A stretch of DNA of 37,705 nucleotides from Clostridia bacterium. Lineage in GTDB: Bacteria; Bacillota; Clostridia; Christensenellales; Borkfalkiaceae. Below the pieces are notes generated by a model, which saw nothing but the letters and a program-made list of their open reading frames with translations, was not told where the DNA came from and did no database searches. The DNA lies in NCBI GenBank assembly GCA_017626135.1, contig JAGAJI010000059.1:1-37705 (forward strand), given 5' to 3'. The stretch's first letter is position 1. Each line of letters begins with the position of its first letter. The position numbers and the translations under genes are program-made. This document shows positions 16,328 to 25,848 of the stretch, one piece after another.

Positions 16328-18088
16328 ATGGGTAAAACAGTAAAAATTTCCGGTCCCTTGATCATTGCCGAAGACATGGCGGATTCCAAGATGTACGACG
16401 TCGTCCGCGTGTCGGAGAAGGGGCTCATCGGCGAAGTGATTGAACTTCGAGGAGACAAAGCTTCCATTCAGGTCTACGAAGAGACTGCCGGGTTAGGTCC
16501 GGGGGAAGAGGTCGTTTCCACGGGCGAACCCCTTTCCGTGGAGCTCGCGCCCGGGCTTATCACGGGCATTTTCGACGGGATCCAGCGTCCTTTGACGACC
16601 CTCTTTTTCAAGTACGGTTCCCGTATTTCGAGGGGCGTTTTCGTCAACAACCTCGACAGGGATAAGAAGTGGACCTTCGTCCCCTGCGTGCGCGTGGGCG
16701 ACGAAGTGGTCGAAGGGGATATTCTCGGCACCGTGCAGGAGACGGAAATCGTCGAACACAGAATTCTCGTCCCCAACGGCGTGCACGGTAAGGTAACCTC
16801 CGTGCAGGCAGGGGACTTCACGATCGAAGAGACGGTGGCGGTCATTCAGACTCCCTTAGGCGAAAAGAAGGTGAGTATGCTCCGCAAATGGCCCGTCAGA
16901 CGGGGCAGACCTTACCGTGAAAAACTCTCCCCCAACCGTCCCATGGTGACGGGACAGCGCGTCGTCGACACCCTGTTCCCCGTGGCGCGTGGGGGCGTAG
17001 CGGCAGTCCCCGGGCCTTTCGGGAGCGGTAAGACGGTCGTGCAACATCAGCTTGCAAAATGGGCGGACGCGGACATCATCGTGTACGTGGGTTGCGGCGA
17101 ACGCGGCAACGAGATGACGGACGTGCTCAACGAATTCCCCGCCCTCAAAGACCCCAAGACGGGCGAACCCATCATGAAGAGAACGGTGCTCATCGCCAAC
17201 ACCTCGGATATGCCCGTGGCGGCGCGTGAGGCGTCTATCTATACGGGCATCACCATTGCGGAATATTTCCGCGACATGGGCTACAACGTCGCCATCATGG
17301 CGGACTCCACCTCCCGTTGGGCGGAAGCCTTGCGTGAAATGAGCGGCCGTCTGGAAGAAATGCCGGGCGACGAAGGGTACCCTGCGTACCTTGCCAGCCG
17401 TCTTGCGGAATTCTACGAACGCGCAGGCATCGTCAAATTGCTCGGCTCGAAAGAGCGCACGGGCTCGGTCACGGCGATTGGCGCCGTGTCCCCTCCGGGC
17501 GGCGATTTGAGCGAACCCGTCTCCCAGGCGACCCTCCGTATCGTCAAGGTGTTCTGGGGATTGAGCGCCTCGCTTGCGTATAAGCGTCATTTCCCCGCCA
17601 TCGACTGGCTGATCAGCTACTCGCTGTACGCCGATCAGATGAAGGACTGGTACAGCGAAAACGTGAACGCGGACTTCTTCAAATATCGCCAGTTCGTCAT
17701 GACAATCTTGCAGGAAGAGGCGGCGCTCGACGAAATCGTTCGACTCGTCGGTATGGACGCGCTCTCCTCCAAGGACAGACTCACCATGGAGACGGCGAAG
17801 ATCATTCGCGAGGACTATCTGCATCAGAACGCGTTCGACGATATCGACACCTACACGTCCATGCATAAGCAGTTCCTGATGCTCAAAATTATCTACGAAT
17901 TCGATACGAGAGCGAGAGAAGCGATTGCCAACTACGCCTCCGTGAGCGATATTTTGGCGAGCAAGAGCAAGGAAAAAATCGGCAGAGCGAAGTATATTCC
18001 CGAAGAAAATATTTCCGAGTTCGACGAAATTTTGAAACTTATCAACACAGAGATGAAGGCGCTGCAAGGAGGAGAGGAGCATGTATAA
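16328..18088 (+). CDS. ntpA: V-type ATPase catalytic subunit A
   Basis: The protein is 586 residues. It is the nucleotide-hydrolysing subunit of the head. The Walker A loop GPFGSGKT is at residues 229-236, followed by [32 protein letters not shown] contains the Walker B aspartate and the region that binds nucleotide across the interface. The bulge domain (about 110-190) that separates A-type from F-type subunits is present. The gene overlaps ntpB by eight bases, so A and B are probably translated in a coupled way at the 3:3 ratio needed. Confidence 0.97.
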   Translation: MGKTVKISGPLIIAEDMADSKMYDVVRVSEKGLIGEVIELRGDKASIQVYEETAGLGPGEEVVSTGEPLSVELAPGLITGIFDGIQRPLTTLFFKYGSRISRGVFVNNLDRDKKWTFVPCVRVGDEVVEGDILGTVQETEIVEHRILVPNGVHGKVTSVQAGDFTIEETVAVIQTPLGEKKVSMLRKWPVRRGRPYREKLSPNRPMVTGQRVVDTLFPVARGGVAAVPGPFGSGKTVVQHQLAKWADADIIVYVGCGERGNEMTDVLNEFPALKDPKTGEPIMKRTVLIANTSDMPVAAREASIYTGITIAEYFRDMGYNVAIMADSTSRWAEALREMSGRLEEMPGDEGYPAYLASRLAEFYERAGIVKLLGSKERTGSVTAIGAVSPPGGDLSEPVSQATLRIVKVFWGLSASLAYKRHFPAIDWLISYSLYADQMKDWYSENVNADFFKYRQFVMTILQEEAALDEIVRLVGMDALSSKDRLTMETAKIIREDYLHQNAFDDIDTYTSMHKQFLMLKIIYEFDTRAREAIANYASVSDILASKSKEKIGRAKYIPEENISEFDEILKLINTEMKALQGGEEHV

Positions 18089-19466
18089 GGAATATAAAAC
18101 CATTCGCGAAGTCGTCGGGCCTTTGATGCTCGTCGAAGGCGTGGAAGGGGTGAAATACAACGAGCTCGTGGACGTCGTCTGTGCAAACGGCGAAATCCGC
18201 CACGGAAAAGTGCTCGAAATCAACCGCGACAAGGCGGTCGTGCAGCTCTTTGAAAACTCGCAGGGTTTGCAGATATCCACCGCGAAAGCACGGTTTTTGG
18301 GACATAGCCAACAGCTTGCGGTTTCCCGTGATATGCTCGGACGGGTGTTCGACGGCATGGGGAATCCCCGCGACGGCGGCGCGCCCATCATTCCCGAAAA
18401 GATGATGGATATCAACGGCGAGCCCATCAATCCCGCCGCGCGTAACTATCCCGACGAGTTCATTCAGACGGGTATTTCCGCCATCGACGGGCTCAATACG
18501 CTCGTAAGGGGACAAAAGCTCCCCGTGTTTTCCATGAGCGGTTTGCCCCACGCTGAGCTGGCGGCACAGATCGCTCGTCAGGCAAAGGTGCGCGGAGGGG
18601 ACAGCAAATTCGCCGTCGTGTTCGCGGCAATCGGGATCACTTTCGAAGAGGCGCAGTACTTCGTTGACGACTTCAAAAAGACGGGCGCTATCGAGAGAAC
18701 GGTGCTCTTTACCAACCTTGCGAACGACCCTGCGGTCGAACGTATCGCAACGCCCCGTCTGGCGTTGACCTGCGCGGAATATCTGGCGTTTGAATGCGGT
18801 ATGCACGTGCTCGTCATCATGACGGACATCACCAACTACGCCGAGGCGCTTCGTGAAGTGTCCGCGGCGCGCAGGGAAGTCCCCGGCAGACGTGGATACC
18901 CCGGGTATCTGTATACCGACCTTGCCACCATGTACGAGCGCGCGGGCAGAATTCGCGGCTGTGAAGGTTCAATCACGCAGATTCCCATTCTCACCATGCC
19001 CGAGGACGACAAGACCCACCCCATTCCCGACTTGACGGGGTACATCACCGAGGGACAGATTATTCTTTCGCGCGATCTGTACAAGAAGGGGATCAATCCT
19101 CCGATCGACGTATTGCCGTCCCTGTCCCGTCTGAAGGATAAGGGGATTGGCAAGGGCAAGACCCGTGAGGACCACGCGGACACCATGAATCAGTTGTTTT
19201 CGGCGTACGCGAGCGGCAAGGAGAGCAAGGAGCTTTCCGCCATTTTGGGCGAGGCGGCGCTCTCCGATACCGATAAACTGTTCGCAAAATTTGCCGAACA
19301 GTTTGAAAAGGTGTACGTAAACCAAGGGTTCACGACGGACAGAAGTATCGAGGAAACGCTCGATATCGGTTGGGACCTGCTTAAAATTTTGCCCGTGACG
19401 GAATTAAAGCGTATCCGTCAGGCGTATATCGACAAATATCTCAATCACGACGGGAAGGAAGAATGA
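18081..19466 (+). CDS. ntpB: V-type ATPase regulatory subunit B
   Basis: The protein is 461 residues. It alternates with subunit A in the hexameric head and is non-catalytic: the P-loop position reads [13 protein letters not shown] (residues 153-165) instead of a Walker A motif, as in all V/A-type B subunits. [20 protein letters not shown] and [18 protein letters not shown] are family signatures. AGGAGAGG inside ntpA serves as its ribosome site. Its stop overlaps the start of ntpD by four bases. Confidence 0.97.
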   Translation: MYKEYKTIREVVGPLMLVEGVEGVKYNELVDVVCANGEIRHGKVLEINRDKAVVQLFENSQGLQISTAKARFLGHSQQLAVSRDMLGRVFDGMGNPRDGGAPIIPEKMMDINGEPINPAARNYPDEFIQTGISAIDGLNTLVRGQKLPVFSMSGLPHAELAAQIARQAKVRGGDSKFAVVFAAIGITFEEAQYFVDDFKKTGAIERTVLFTNLANDPAVERIATPRLALTCAEYLAFECGMHVLVIMTDITNYAEALREVSAARREVPGRRGYPGYLYTDLATMYERAGRIRGCEGSITQIPILTMPEDDKTHPIPDLTGYITEGQIILSRDLYKKGINPPIDVLPSLSRLKDKGIGKGKTREDHADTMNQLFSAYASGKESKELSAILGEAALSDTDKLFAKFAEQFEKVYVNQGFTTDRSIEETLDIGWDLLKILPVTELKRIRQAYIDKYLNHDGKEE

Positions 19467-20083
19467 GCAGACTGAACGTAAATCCTACGCGAATGGAGCT
19501 GAAAAAATTAAAAGCGCGGTTGAGTACGGCGGTGCGGGGGCACAAACTTTTGAAGGATAAGTCCGACGAAATGGTGCGCCGTTTCTCCATTCTCATCAAG
19601 GAAAACAAGCGCCTTCGGGAAGAGGTGGAAGAGGAGCTCTCCAAAACCTTGAAACAGTTTTCCATCGCGCGCTCGGTCACGCCTGCGTATCGCGCGGAGG
19701 CGGCGTTTGCCATGCCCTCCGTGGAAGTGAAAGCGGCGTGCGACGTGGAGAGCGTCATGGGCGTGGAAGTGCCGAAAATCGATTTAATTGAGGAAAAGCA
19801 CGCGGACGGGTTGCCGTATGCCTATTCGGAAATCACGAGCGAGGCGGACTACTCGGTCGCGCAGGCGACGGAATTGCTCCCGAAGATGGTACAGCTTGCC
19901 AAGACGGAGAAGACGGTGCGTATGCTCGCCGACGAAATCGAGCGCAACAAGCGCCGCGTCAACGCCCTCGAATACGTGATGATTCCGCAGCTGGAAGAGA
20001 CGATCAAGTATATCAAGTCGAAGTTGGACGAGAACGAGCGTGCGGCGGTCATTCGCATGATGAAGGTAAAAAATAAAGGGTGA
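19463..20083 (+). CDS. ntpD: V-type ATPase subunit D (central shaft)
   Basis: The protein is 206 residues. It forms the rotating shaft with subunit F. The N-terminal [20 protein letters not shown] and the C-terminal [20 protein letters not shown] are the antiparallel coiled-coil arms characteristic of the family. It is the last gene of the operon; its ATG lies inside the end of ntpB. No hairpin terminator follows before the lipoprotein gene, so read-through into that gene is possible. Confidence 0.95.
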   Translation: MSRLNVNPTRMELKKLKARLSTAVRGHKLLKDKSDEMVRRFSILIKENKRLREEVEEELSKTLKQFSIARSVTPAYRAEAAFAMPSVEVKAACDVESVMGVEVPKIDLIEEKHADGLPYAYSEITSEADYSVAQATELLPKMVQLAKTEKTVRMLADEIERNKRRVNALEYVMIPQLEETIKYIKSKLDENERAAVIRMMKVKNKG

Positions 20084-20140
20084 GTAAAAAGGGCGGCTCG
20101 TGCGTTATATAAGTAGAAAGAATTTTCAGGAGGAAAACAC

Positions 20141-20659
20141 ATGAGAAAATTTTGGTTGTTGCTTATATTGACGGTCTTTTGTTTCACGGGCTGCGTGAGC
20201 GGCTTAAATTCCGTAAAAACGCCCGAGGATACGAATTTGGAATTTTGGATTACGCAGGAAGTCACCTTATCCGACTTCGAAGGGTATCAGGAAAAGTACG
20301 GTTGGTTCGGCGCAAACGAGTTCTACGGGAAGGGCTACGAGCCTACCATGGACGAGAATAACGAGCAAATCGACCCCGAATATTGCGTAAAATATTTGGT
20401 GACGAACTATCCCGATTACGCAAGTCCGAAGTTGGCGGTTACACAAATTTCCATCACCGATCCGAGTATCACTTTTTACGGGTTGCGCCTGACTTCTTCC
20501 GAGGAAGAAATTACGTCGACCATGCAAGAGTTGGGCTATGAAGTCAGCAAATCGGACTATGAGATTTGTGCGGAAAAAGGGGACGTGACTTTCCGTTTTT
20601 CCGAGACGACCATTTTCATCGTCGCCAAAGTGACCAACCATACGGGAATTGTTTTTTAA
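20141..20659 (+). CDS. Hypothetical lipoprotein
   Basis: The protein is 172 residues. It has a lipoprotein signal peptide (MRKFWLLLILTVFCFTGC, lipidated cysteine C18) and is expected on the outer face of the membrane. The mature part is acidic and globular, with two aromatic-rich segments, and I recognise no family. AGGAGG precedes the ATG. It lies 57 bases after ntpD with no terminator between and could be the last gene of that transcript, although nothing in its sequence suggests a role in the ATPase. A shared bidirectional terminator follows. Confidence 0.72.
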   Translation: MRKFWLLLILTVFCFTGCVSGLNSVKTPEDTNLEFWITQEVTLSDFEGYQEKYGWFGANEFYGKGYEPTMDENNEQIDPEYCVKYLVTNYPDYASPKLAVTQISITDPSITFYGLRLTSSEEEITSTMQELGYEVSKSDYEICAEKGDVTFRFSETTIFIVAKVTNHTGIVF

Positions 20660-20662
20660 GAG

Positions 20663-20695
20663 AAAAAGGCAGTAGCGGTGGGCTACTGCCTTTTT
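20663..20695. terminator. Bidirectional terminator
   Basis: AAAAAGGCAGTAGC pairs with GCTACTGCCTTTTT. A-runs and T-runs on both sides let it end both the lipoprotein transcript (+) and the convergent Hsp20 transcript (-). Confidence 0.92.
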
Positions 20696-20737
20696 GATAT
20701 AAGGGGGCTAAAAGTGTGTGTAAAGAGAGGAAAGAGC

Positions 20738-21148
20738 TTACTCGATGGCGATATAGCTCGTTTCCACTTGTTTGGGCTGTTCTTTGGGAATACACAAGGT
20801 CAAAATACCATCGGCACATTTTGCCTTAATGGAATCCTGCGATACGCCTTCGCCGACGTAATAGGTTCTCGCACACGATTCGCAGATTTCCTTTCTCTTG
20901 TAATTGCCCTTCACTTCTTTATCCTGGCGAGAGCATACGACGGACAGATATCCGTCTTTCAAAGAAATTTTGATCTGGTCTTTGGTGAAGCCGGGGACTT
21001 CGATATCCAGTTCGTAGGAGTCGTCCAACTCACGAATGTTCGTTTTCAGACAATTTTTCTCTTCGGAAAATACGGGGCGGAAAAAATCGTCGAAAACGTC
21101 GAAAAGATCGGTAGAATTTGCATGTCTGGTAGTAAGATAGTTTTTCAT
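20738..21148 (-). CDS. hsp20: Small heat shock protein, Hsp20 family
   Basis: The protein is 136 residues. It is a cytoplasmic holdase chaperone that binds unfolding proteins without ATP. The alpha-crystallin domain covers about residues 38-128 (YELDIEVPGFTKDQIKISLK ... SIKAKCADGILTLCIPK, with the GIL signature). The C-terminal YIAIE gives the I-x-I type anchor for oligomers. An AAAAAGGAG ribosome site precedes the ATG. The 5' untranslated region contains a 138-bp palindrome-ended element immediately before the ribosome site. I see no CIRCE operator. Confidence 0.93.
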   Translation of the reverse strand: MKNYLTTRHANSTDLFDVFDDFFRPVFSEEKNCLKTNIRELDDSYELDIEVPGFTKDQIKISLKDGYLSVVCSRQDKEVKGNYKRKEICESCARTYYVGEGVSQDSIKAKCADGILTLCIPKEQPKQVETSYIAIE

Positions 21149-21165
21149 AATAAAATCTCCTTTTT

Positions 21166-21303
21166 AGGCGATACCGCATAATGTCATCAAGCGAGAATCG
21201 TAAGCGATTTTGAGGAAGGACAGGCGGGACTTTGCAGCAATCGCGGTTCCTATTGTTCTTGCCTGCTTATTATCGCGCCGTATGTTATTGTGCGGGATTG
21301 CCT
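21166..21303 (-). mobile_element. Palindrome-ended (MITE-like) element, long copy
   Basis: The ends are imperfect inverted repeats starting AGGCAATCCCGCACAAT. Read on the minus strand, the first 24 bases are identical to 30889-30912 and the last 28 match 30917-30944 at 25 positions. The 86 bases between have no counterpart there. It occupies the leader of hsp20, ending just before the ribosome site. The rest of 21149-21518 holds only the nitR terminator and AT-rich sequence. Confidence 0.72.
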
Positions 21304-21464
21304 GAATTTTTTTTGCAAAGCTTTTTTTGTTTTGCATTTATAATATAACGCAATAAAAACAAACTTAAACGGTATTTTCGGTGAAAAGTTCGCGTTAAAA
21401 ATTTCACCAAAATAGTCGTTTAGAGAGGAAAAAACAGGTGTAAATATATGGTTTACAAAAAAAT

Positions 21465-21500
21465 ACGCCCACAAAAAGTCGTTCGACTTTTTGTGGGCGT
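21465..21500 (-). terminator. Terminator of the glt-glnA-nitR operon
   Basis: A perfect 16-bp stem (ACGCCCACAAAAAGTC and its complement) with a four-base loop, followed on the minus strand by ATTTTTTTG. It lies about 20 bases after the nitR stop codon. Confidence 0.92.
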
Positions 21501-21518
21501 TATCGTACGTAAAAGTGT

Positions 21519-22109
21519 TCAGGATACGGGGTGGGCGGCAAGGATCTCCTCGGCGATCACCCGTTTGGGCACGCATCTGTCCATCGCTTTTTTTTCAATA
21601 TAGCGGTGGGCGTCCTCCTCCGTCATTTCCTGCTTGGAAATGAGTACCCATTTCGCTTTATTGACGATTCGTATTTCCTGCATCTTTTCTTCGATCGTCA
21701 GCGTCTTTTTCTCCGATTTACGCAGACGCTCGCGCGCGGTGATCATCCAAGCCAACGCGTTTTCCATAAAGGGTTTGGACGTGGGTTTGGCGAGAGTGAA
21801 CACGCCGTGCTCGCGCACCTTGTCGTTGATTTCCGCATACAGTTCGCCGCGCACGACGAGCAACGCCACCGTCGCGCTGGCGTTGCAGATATCGATGGCA
21901 AACCGCGCGCCCGTGTCGTCGGGCAGAGGGGAGTTGATGATGACGAGGTCGAAGGAATGCTCGGAGAGCAACCGCTTTCCCGCGCTTACGTTGGCGACGT
22001 AGCGCACGGGCTCGAAGGTGTTTTCGGGAAGGAGGGTGGCAATGGTGTCGTTAAAGCCACTCGACGCCGAAACGACGAGAACGCTGTACACCCGTTCTTT
22101 CAAACTCAT
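21519..22109 (-). CDS. nitR: ANTAR-domain RNA-binding antiterminator (NitR-like)
   Basis: The protein is 196 residues. Residues 5-120 have a response-regulator fold (VYSVLVVSAS, FDLVIINSPLPDDTG, FTLAKP). The C-terminal ANTAR domain (about 138-190) reads IEEKMQEIRIVNKAKWVLIS, EMTEEDAHRYIEKKAMD and the final helix RVIAEEIL. ANTAR domains bind short RNA stems with six-base loops and prevent termination, as in EutV and NasR. The phosphoacceptor position is N59 and the usual acidic pair is missing, so this is a pseudo-receiver that is probably not phosphorylated. It is the last gene of the glt-glnA operon, 43 bases after glnA, with AAGGAGG before the ATG. This position matches NitR beside glnA in solventogenic clostridia. 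Its likely targets are the four leaders at 28460-28516, 28642-28684, 28736-28779 and 34486-34543. Confidence 0.9.
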   Translation of the reverse strand: MSLKERVYSVLVVSASSGFNDTIATLLPENTFEPVRYVANVSAGKRLLSEHSFDLVIINSPLPDDTGARFAIDICNASATVALLVVRGELYAEINDKVREHGVFTLAKPTSKPFMENALAWMITARERLRKSEKKTLTIEEKMQEIRIVNKAKWVLISKQEMTEEDAHRYIEKKAMDRCVPKRVIAEEILAAHPVS

Positions 22110-22152
22110 TTGTGACCACCTCCTTGCAGTTTATCGTACGTTCGTCCGCTCG

Positions 22153-23364
22153 TTATCTGTTGCGGTAGAGATTGAGAATGGCTTGCGGAATATGCGCCTT
22201 GATGAAATCGCTGTTGACGGCGAGCTCGCAAGCGGTGGAGAAGTCCTTGGGAAGTCTCTCGAAATTCTGCAAGGTATTCTCGTCGGCGGAGAATAGATTG
22301 ATATTCTCGCTCTGGGGCAAAATCAACCCGTTTTCGATGCCGTCGAGCGCCGCGTGCATGAGCAGGGCAAACGCAATATAGGGGTTGGTGAGAGGGTCGG
22401 GGGAGCGGAGCTCCGCGCGCTTATATTCCCCGTCGGCGGCGGGAATACGAATGAGCTGGGAACGGTTTTCCTTCCCCCACGAAATATACGAGGGCGCCTT
22501 GTGCTGACCGAGACGCTTATAGGAGTCCTCGGTGGAGTTGAAAAACGCCGTCATACTCGAAATATGTTTCAAAATCCCCGCGATCGCCTGGGACAGATGG
22601 GTGTCCTTCTGCGCCGATTTGATGGAGAAATTGATATGCAACCCATTTCCCGGTTGATCCGCCAAGGGCTTGGGGGAGAAGTCCGCAAAAATGCCGTTGC
22701 GATAGGCGATGGACTGCACCGCCGAGCGGAAGGTCATCGCGTTGTCGGCGGCGGAGAGGGGGGAGGAATAACGGAAGTCAATCTCGTTTTGTCCCGGACC
22801 CTCTTCGTGATGGGAGCTCTCGGGCTGAATCCCCATCTGCTCCAAATTCAGACAAATTTCTCTGCGCACGTTTTCCCCTTTGTCGGCAGGGGCGAGGTCC
22901 ATATAGCTCGCGTGGTCGAAGGGTTCGAAGGTGCGTTCGCCTTTTTCGTCCAACTTAAAGAGGTAAAACTCCATTTCCGCCCCAAATTGAAAGGAAATGC
23001 CTGCCTTTTCCGCCCGTTCCACCGCCTTTTTGAGCAGATATCGCGTGTCGTATTCGAAAGGCGTGCCGTCGGGATAGGTCACGTCGCAATACATACGCAC
23101 GACTTTCCCGTGCTCGGGACGCCAAGGAAGAATGGTCAGCGTGTCGGGATCGGGGTGCAAAAACAGGTCGGAGCGCGTCTCGTCGCCAAATCCTTGGATT
23201 GCCGAGCCGTCGATGGCGATGCCGTGCTCGAAAGCCCGACCGATTTCTTCGGCGAGTACGGAAATGTTTTTCTGCGTGCCGAACACGTCGCAAAAGGTTA
23301 GACGAATAAATTTCACGTCTTCCTCTTGGATAAATTGCATCACTTCTTGTTTGGAGTAATTCAT
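22153..23364 (-). CDS. glnA: Glutamine synthetase, type I family
   Basis: The protein is 403 residues. It makes glutamine from glutamate, ammonia and ATP. The N-terminal beta-grasp region contains FIRLTFCDVFGTQKN and GIAIDGSAIQGFG. The catalytic part has FQFGAEMEFYLF, ESSHHEEGPGQNEIDFRY, GNGLHINFSI (the ATP/glutamate histidine) and KRAELRSPDPLTNPYIAFAL. It is about 40 residues shorter than typical GSI-alpha enzymes, with both ends intact, so loops are shorter. No adenylylation-site tyrosine is evident in the shortened region. It follows the GXGXG gene by 21 bases and precedes nitR, so ammonia assimilation genes and their regulator share one transcript. Confidence 0.93.
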   Translation of the reverse strand: MNYSKQEVMQFIQEEDVKFIRLTFCDVFGTQKNISVLAEEIGRAFEHGIAIDGSAIQGFGDETRSDLFLHPDPDTLTILPWRPEHGKVVRMYCDVTYPDGTPFEYDTRYLLKKAVERAEKAGISFQFGAEMEFYLFKLDEKGERTFEPFDHASYMDLAPADKGENVRREICLNLEQMGIQPESSHHEEGPGQNEIDFRYSSPLSAADNAMTFRSAVQSIAYRNGIFADFSPKPLADQPGNGLHINFSIKSAQKDTHLSQAIAGILKHISSMTAFFNSTEDSYKRLGQHKAPSYISWGKENRSQLIRIPAADGEYKRAELRSPDPLTNPYIAFALLMHAALDGIENGLILPQSENINLFSADENTLQNFERLPKDFSTACELAVNSDFIKAHIPQAILNLYRNR

Positions 23365-23385
23365 GTGCTTACCTCTTTCCGTACG

Positions 23386-24132
23386 TCAGTTCATGACGTA
23401 CAGTTGTTTATAGGGATTGTGACTGTCGGGAGTGACGAGGGTGAAAGGAGAAGACAAAATCTCCTTTTCGTCGTACCCGAAATATTCGCAAAATTCCCGA
23501 ATATGGGGAATAAATTCTGCCAGTTCCTCTTCGGTGGGGGCGTGAGCGGTGACGTTCTTGGGGAAGGCGATTCCCGCGCAGTTCGAGCGTAAGAGCATCT
23601 TGCCTCCGTGCATACCCGTGCAGGGGAAATTGCCTACGATTCTGCCGTTAAACACGCACCTGCCCCCCTCGTTTTGCGTTTTCAAGCCCAAAACGACGAT
23701 GATGCCGCCTGCCTGATATTCGCCTAAAAAGCTCCCTGCCGAGCCGCCGATGACGAGCACGGGGACCTTTTCTTTGTACGCTTTCATGTGGATCCCTGCC
23801 CGATAGCCGGCGTCTCCTTTGACGAAGATTTTGCCGCCGCGCATCGCGTATCCCGCCGCATCGCCGATGTTGCCGTGAATGACCATCACGCCCTCGTTCA
23901 TCGTGTCGCCGACGGCGTCTTGCGCGTTGCCGTGGACGGTGATCCTGCCGCCGTTGAAGTACGCGCCCAGAGCATTCCCCGGCGTGCCGTGGATCGTCAG
24001 CTCTTTTCCGTGCATCGCCGCGCCCAAAAAGCGTTGTCCCAGACAATTCTCCAAGACGCATTCGTCCTCGGCACCACGCAATTTATCGTTGATCTCCCGA
24101 TGGGATAAACCTCGTATATCCATTTGTTCCAT
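23386..24132 (-). CDS. Glutamate synthase GXGXG domain subunit
   Basis: The protein is 248 residues. It corresponds to the C-terminal right-handed beta-helix of the large GOGAT subunit, encoded separately as in archaeal-type enzymes. The G-x-x-G-x-x-x-G rungs are clear: GQRFLGAAMHGKELTIHG, GNALGAYFNGGRITVHG, GDAAGYAMRGGKIFVKGDAG and GEYQAGGIIVVLG. This domain is structural, holding the GATase and FMN domains together. The start is taken at ATG 24132 (AAGGAG 11 bases upstream); MDIRG at 24123 is an alternative, and the frame runs on to 24195 inside the preceding gene. Confidence 0.93.
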   Translation of the reverse strand: MEQMDIRGLSHREINDKLRGAEDECVLENCLGQRFLGAAMHGKELTIHGTPGNALGAYFNGGRITVHGNAQDAVGDTMNEGVMVIHGNIGDAAGYAMRGGKIFVKGDAGYRAGIHMKAYKEKVPVLVIGGSAGSFLGEYQAGGIIVVLGLKTQNEGGRCVFNGRIVGNFPCTGMHGGKMLLRSNCAGIAFPKNVTAHAPTEEELAEFIPHIREFCEYFGYDEKEILSSPFTLVTPDSHNPYKQLYVMN

Positions 24133-24178
24133 TATACCACATTCTCCTTGTTTTTGTAAATCATATCGAGGAAGAAAA

Positions 24179-25411
24179 TTAGACGGTCGTGCCAAATTTC
24201 TTTTTGCGGACTTCGGGGTTGAATGCGAGCGAGGTGCTCACCTTCGTGAGTAAGTCGAAATCCACCGACGAAAGAGGGGTCTTTTCGCGAATGAGGGAAG
24301 TGAGAATACCCACCCGTTCGCAATGCCCGATGAGGATAAATCCCGACAACCTGTCGTCCTTGATAAAGAACCGTTTGAGGGAATTTTCCGTCTTCTCCTC
24401 GACCATGGTACCCTCGTACGTGCCTGCCGTCATTGCGTGCAAACCGAAAAATCCGATGGAGTTCATGGGGATTGCGTTGTCGAACGCCTTTTTTCCGCCC
24501 GCCATATTCACCCCTGCGGTGAAGCCTTGCATATAGGCGTTGGGGAGAATGGCGAGCACGCGGCGCGCGCCCAAGCTCAAATCGTACCCCTCGGCGCAGT
24601 CGCCTGCCGCGTAGACGGAAGGCAAGCTCGTTTTCATGGACGTATCGACCACGACGCCGCGATTGACTTCGCCGCCTGCCTCCTTGACGAGGGCAGTATT
24701 CGCACGTACGCCGACCGCCAGCACGAGGATATCAAACTCGACCTTTTTTCCACTCTTCATAGTTGCGGAATTTTCAGTAAAAGCTACGGCGGTGTCACCG
24801 AGCATAAAGGCAATGCCGTTTTCTTCCAACTGTGTTTGCATGAGCGCGGCGCATTCGCCGTCCAAAATACTGCTCAACACCCTGTCCGCAAGGTCGCAGA
24901 CGGTGACGGATTTTACTCGTTTGGCAATCCCTTCGGCGCATTTCAAGCCGATAAGTCCCGCACCGACGATAAAGACGTTCGCATTCGGTGAGAGCGCCTT
25001 CTCGAGCGCGAGCGTATCTTCCACCGTCATGAAGGAAAATTTGTTTTTCACCCGTTCAAGCCCTGCAAAGGGGGGCACGAAGGGGGAGGACCCTGTCGCC
25101 ACGCAGACGCTCGTATAAGGAAGGGCGGCTCCGCCTGAAAGCAGGACGGTTTGCGTATCCGCGTCTATCTTTTCCGCCTTTTGTCCGTAAAGGACGGTGC
25201 AGCCGTTTTTCTCGTAGAAATCGGCGGGGCGGTAGGGCATTTTCTCCAAGGTGGTTTTCTTTTCCAGATAATAGGAAATCAGAGGGCGGCAATAAGCGGG
25301 GGAATTTTCTTCCGATACGACGGTGATCGCGCCCGTGCTATCCACGCTGCGGATTCCTTCGATACAGCCGACTGCGGCGACCCCGTTCCCGACGATTACG
25401 TAATTTTTCAT
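24179..25411 (-). CDS. FAD-dependent NAD(P)H oxidoreductase of the glutamate synthase cluster
   Basis: The protein is 410 residues from ATG 25411 (ribosome site AAAGGGGG). It belongs to the pyridine nucleotide-disulphide oxidoreductase/nitrite-reductase-like class. The FAD-binding motif is VIVGNGVAAVGCIEGI, the NAD(P)-binding motif FIVGAGLIGLKCAEGI, and the second FAD motif VYAAGDCAEG. Lying between the GXGXG gene and the polyferredoxin gene, it probably supplies electrons from NAD(P)H through the ferredoxin to the FMN subunit, taking the place of the standard GltD small subunit. Four bases separate it from the ferredoxin gene. Confidence 0.92.
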   Translation of the reverse strand: MKNYVIVGNGVAAVGCIEGIRSVDSTGAITVVSEENSPAYCRPLISYYLEKKTTLEKMPYRPADFYEKNGCTVLYGQKAEKIDADTQTVLLSGGAALPYTSVCVATGSSPFVPPFAGLERVKNKFSFMTVEDTLALEKALSPNANVFIVGAGLIGLKCAEGIAKRVKSVTVCDLADRVLSSILDGECAALMQTQLEENGIAFMLGDTAVAFTENSATMKSGKKVEFDILVLAVGVRANTALVKEAGGEVNRGVVVDTSMKTSLPSVYAAGDCAEGYDLSLGARRVLAILPNAYMQGFTAGVNMAGGKKAFDNAIPMNSIGFFGLHAMTAGTYEGTMVEEKTENSLKRFFIKDDRLSGFILIGHCERVGILTSLIREKTPLSSVDFDLLTKVSTSLAFNPEVRKKKFGTTV

Positions 25412-25415
25412 AAGT

Positions 25416-25844
25416 TTACCCCCTTTCCTCATAGACGATCGCGCGGTTGGGACAGCCCTTCACGCAAGCGGGCTCGCCGCCGTTTTCCACGCACAGTTCG
25501 CATTTTTGCATGACTCCCTTCTCCCCGAGTGCGAGCGCCCCGTACGGGCACACGAGCACGCAGGTCAAGCAACCCACGCATTTGTTTTCGTCGATTCTCA
25601 CGACGCCGTTCTGCGTGGAGATCGCGCCCGCGATACAGCTCTTGACGCAGATGGGGTCGGAACAATGCCGACAGGAGACGGCGAAGGAAATTTTATCTTC
25701 CCCCTCCACGTGAATACGGGGAAAAATCGTCTTGCCCTTCAAGGCGGTCACCATGTCGGGCAGGTGGGAGTTGGCAAAGGCGCAATTATATTCGCAAAGG
25801 TGACAGCCCAAACACCATGCTTCATTGACGTATACTCGTTTCAT
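25416..25844 (-). CDS. 4Fe-4S polyferredoxin (HycB/CooF-like)
   Basis: The protein is 142 residues with four cysteine groups: CLGCHLCEYNC, CRHCSDPICVKSC, CVGCLTCVLVCP and CELCVENGGEPACVKGCP. These should hold up to four [4Fe-4S] clusters in the manner of the electron-transfer subunits of hydrogenases and formate dehydrogenases. Its place between the FMN glutamate synthase gene and the FAD oxidoreductase gene suggests it carries electrons between them. It starts four bases after the FMN subunit gene ends. Confidence 0.93.
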   Translation of the reverse strand: MKRVYVNEAWCLGCHLCEYNCAFANSHLPDMVTALKGKTIFPRIHVEGEDKISFAVSCRHCSDPICVKSCIAGAISTQNGVVRIDENKCVGCLTCVLVCPYGALALGEKGVMQKCELCVENGGEPACVKGCPNRAIVYEERG

Positions 25845-25848
25845 ATTT

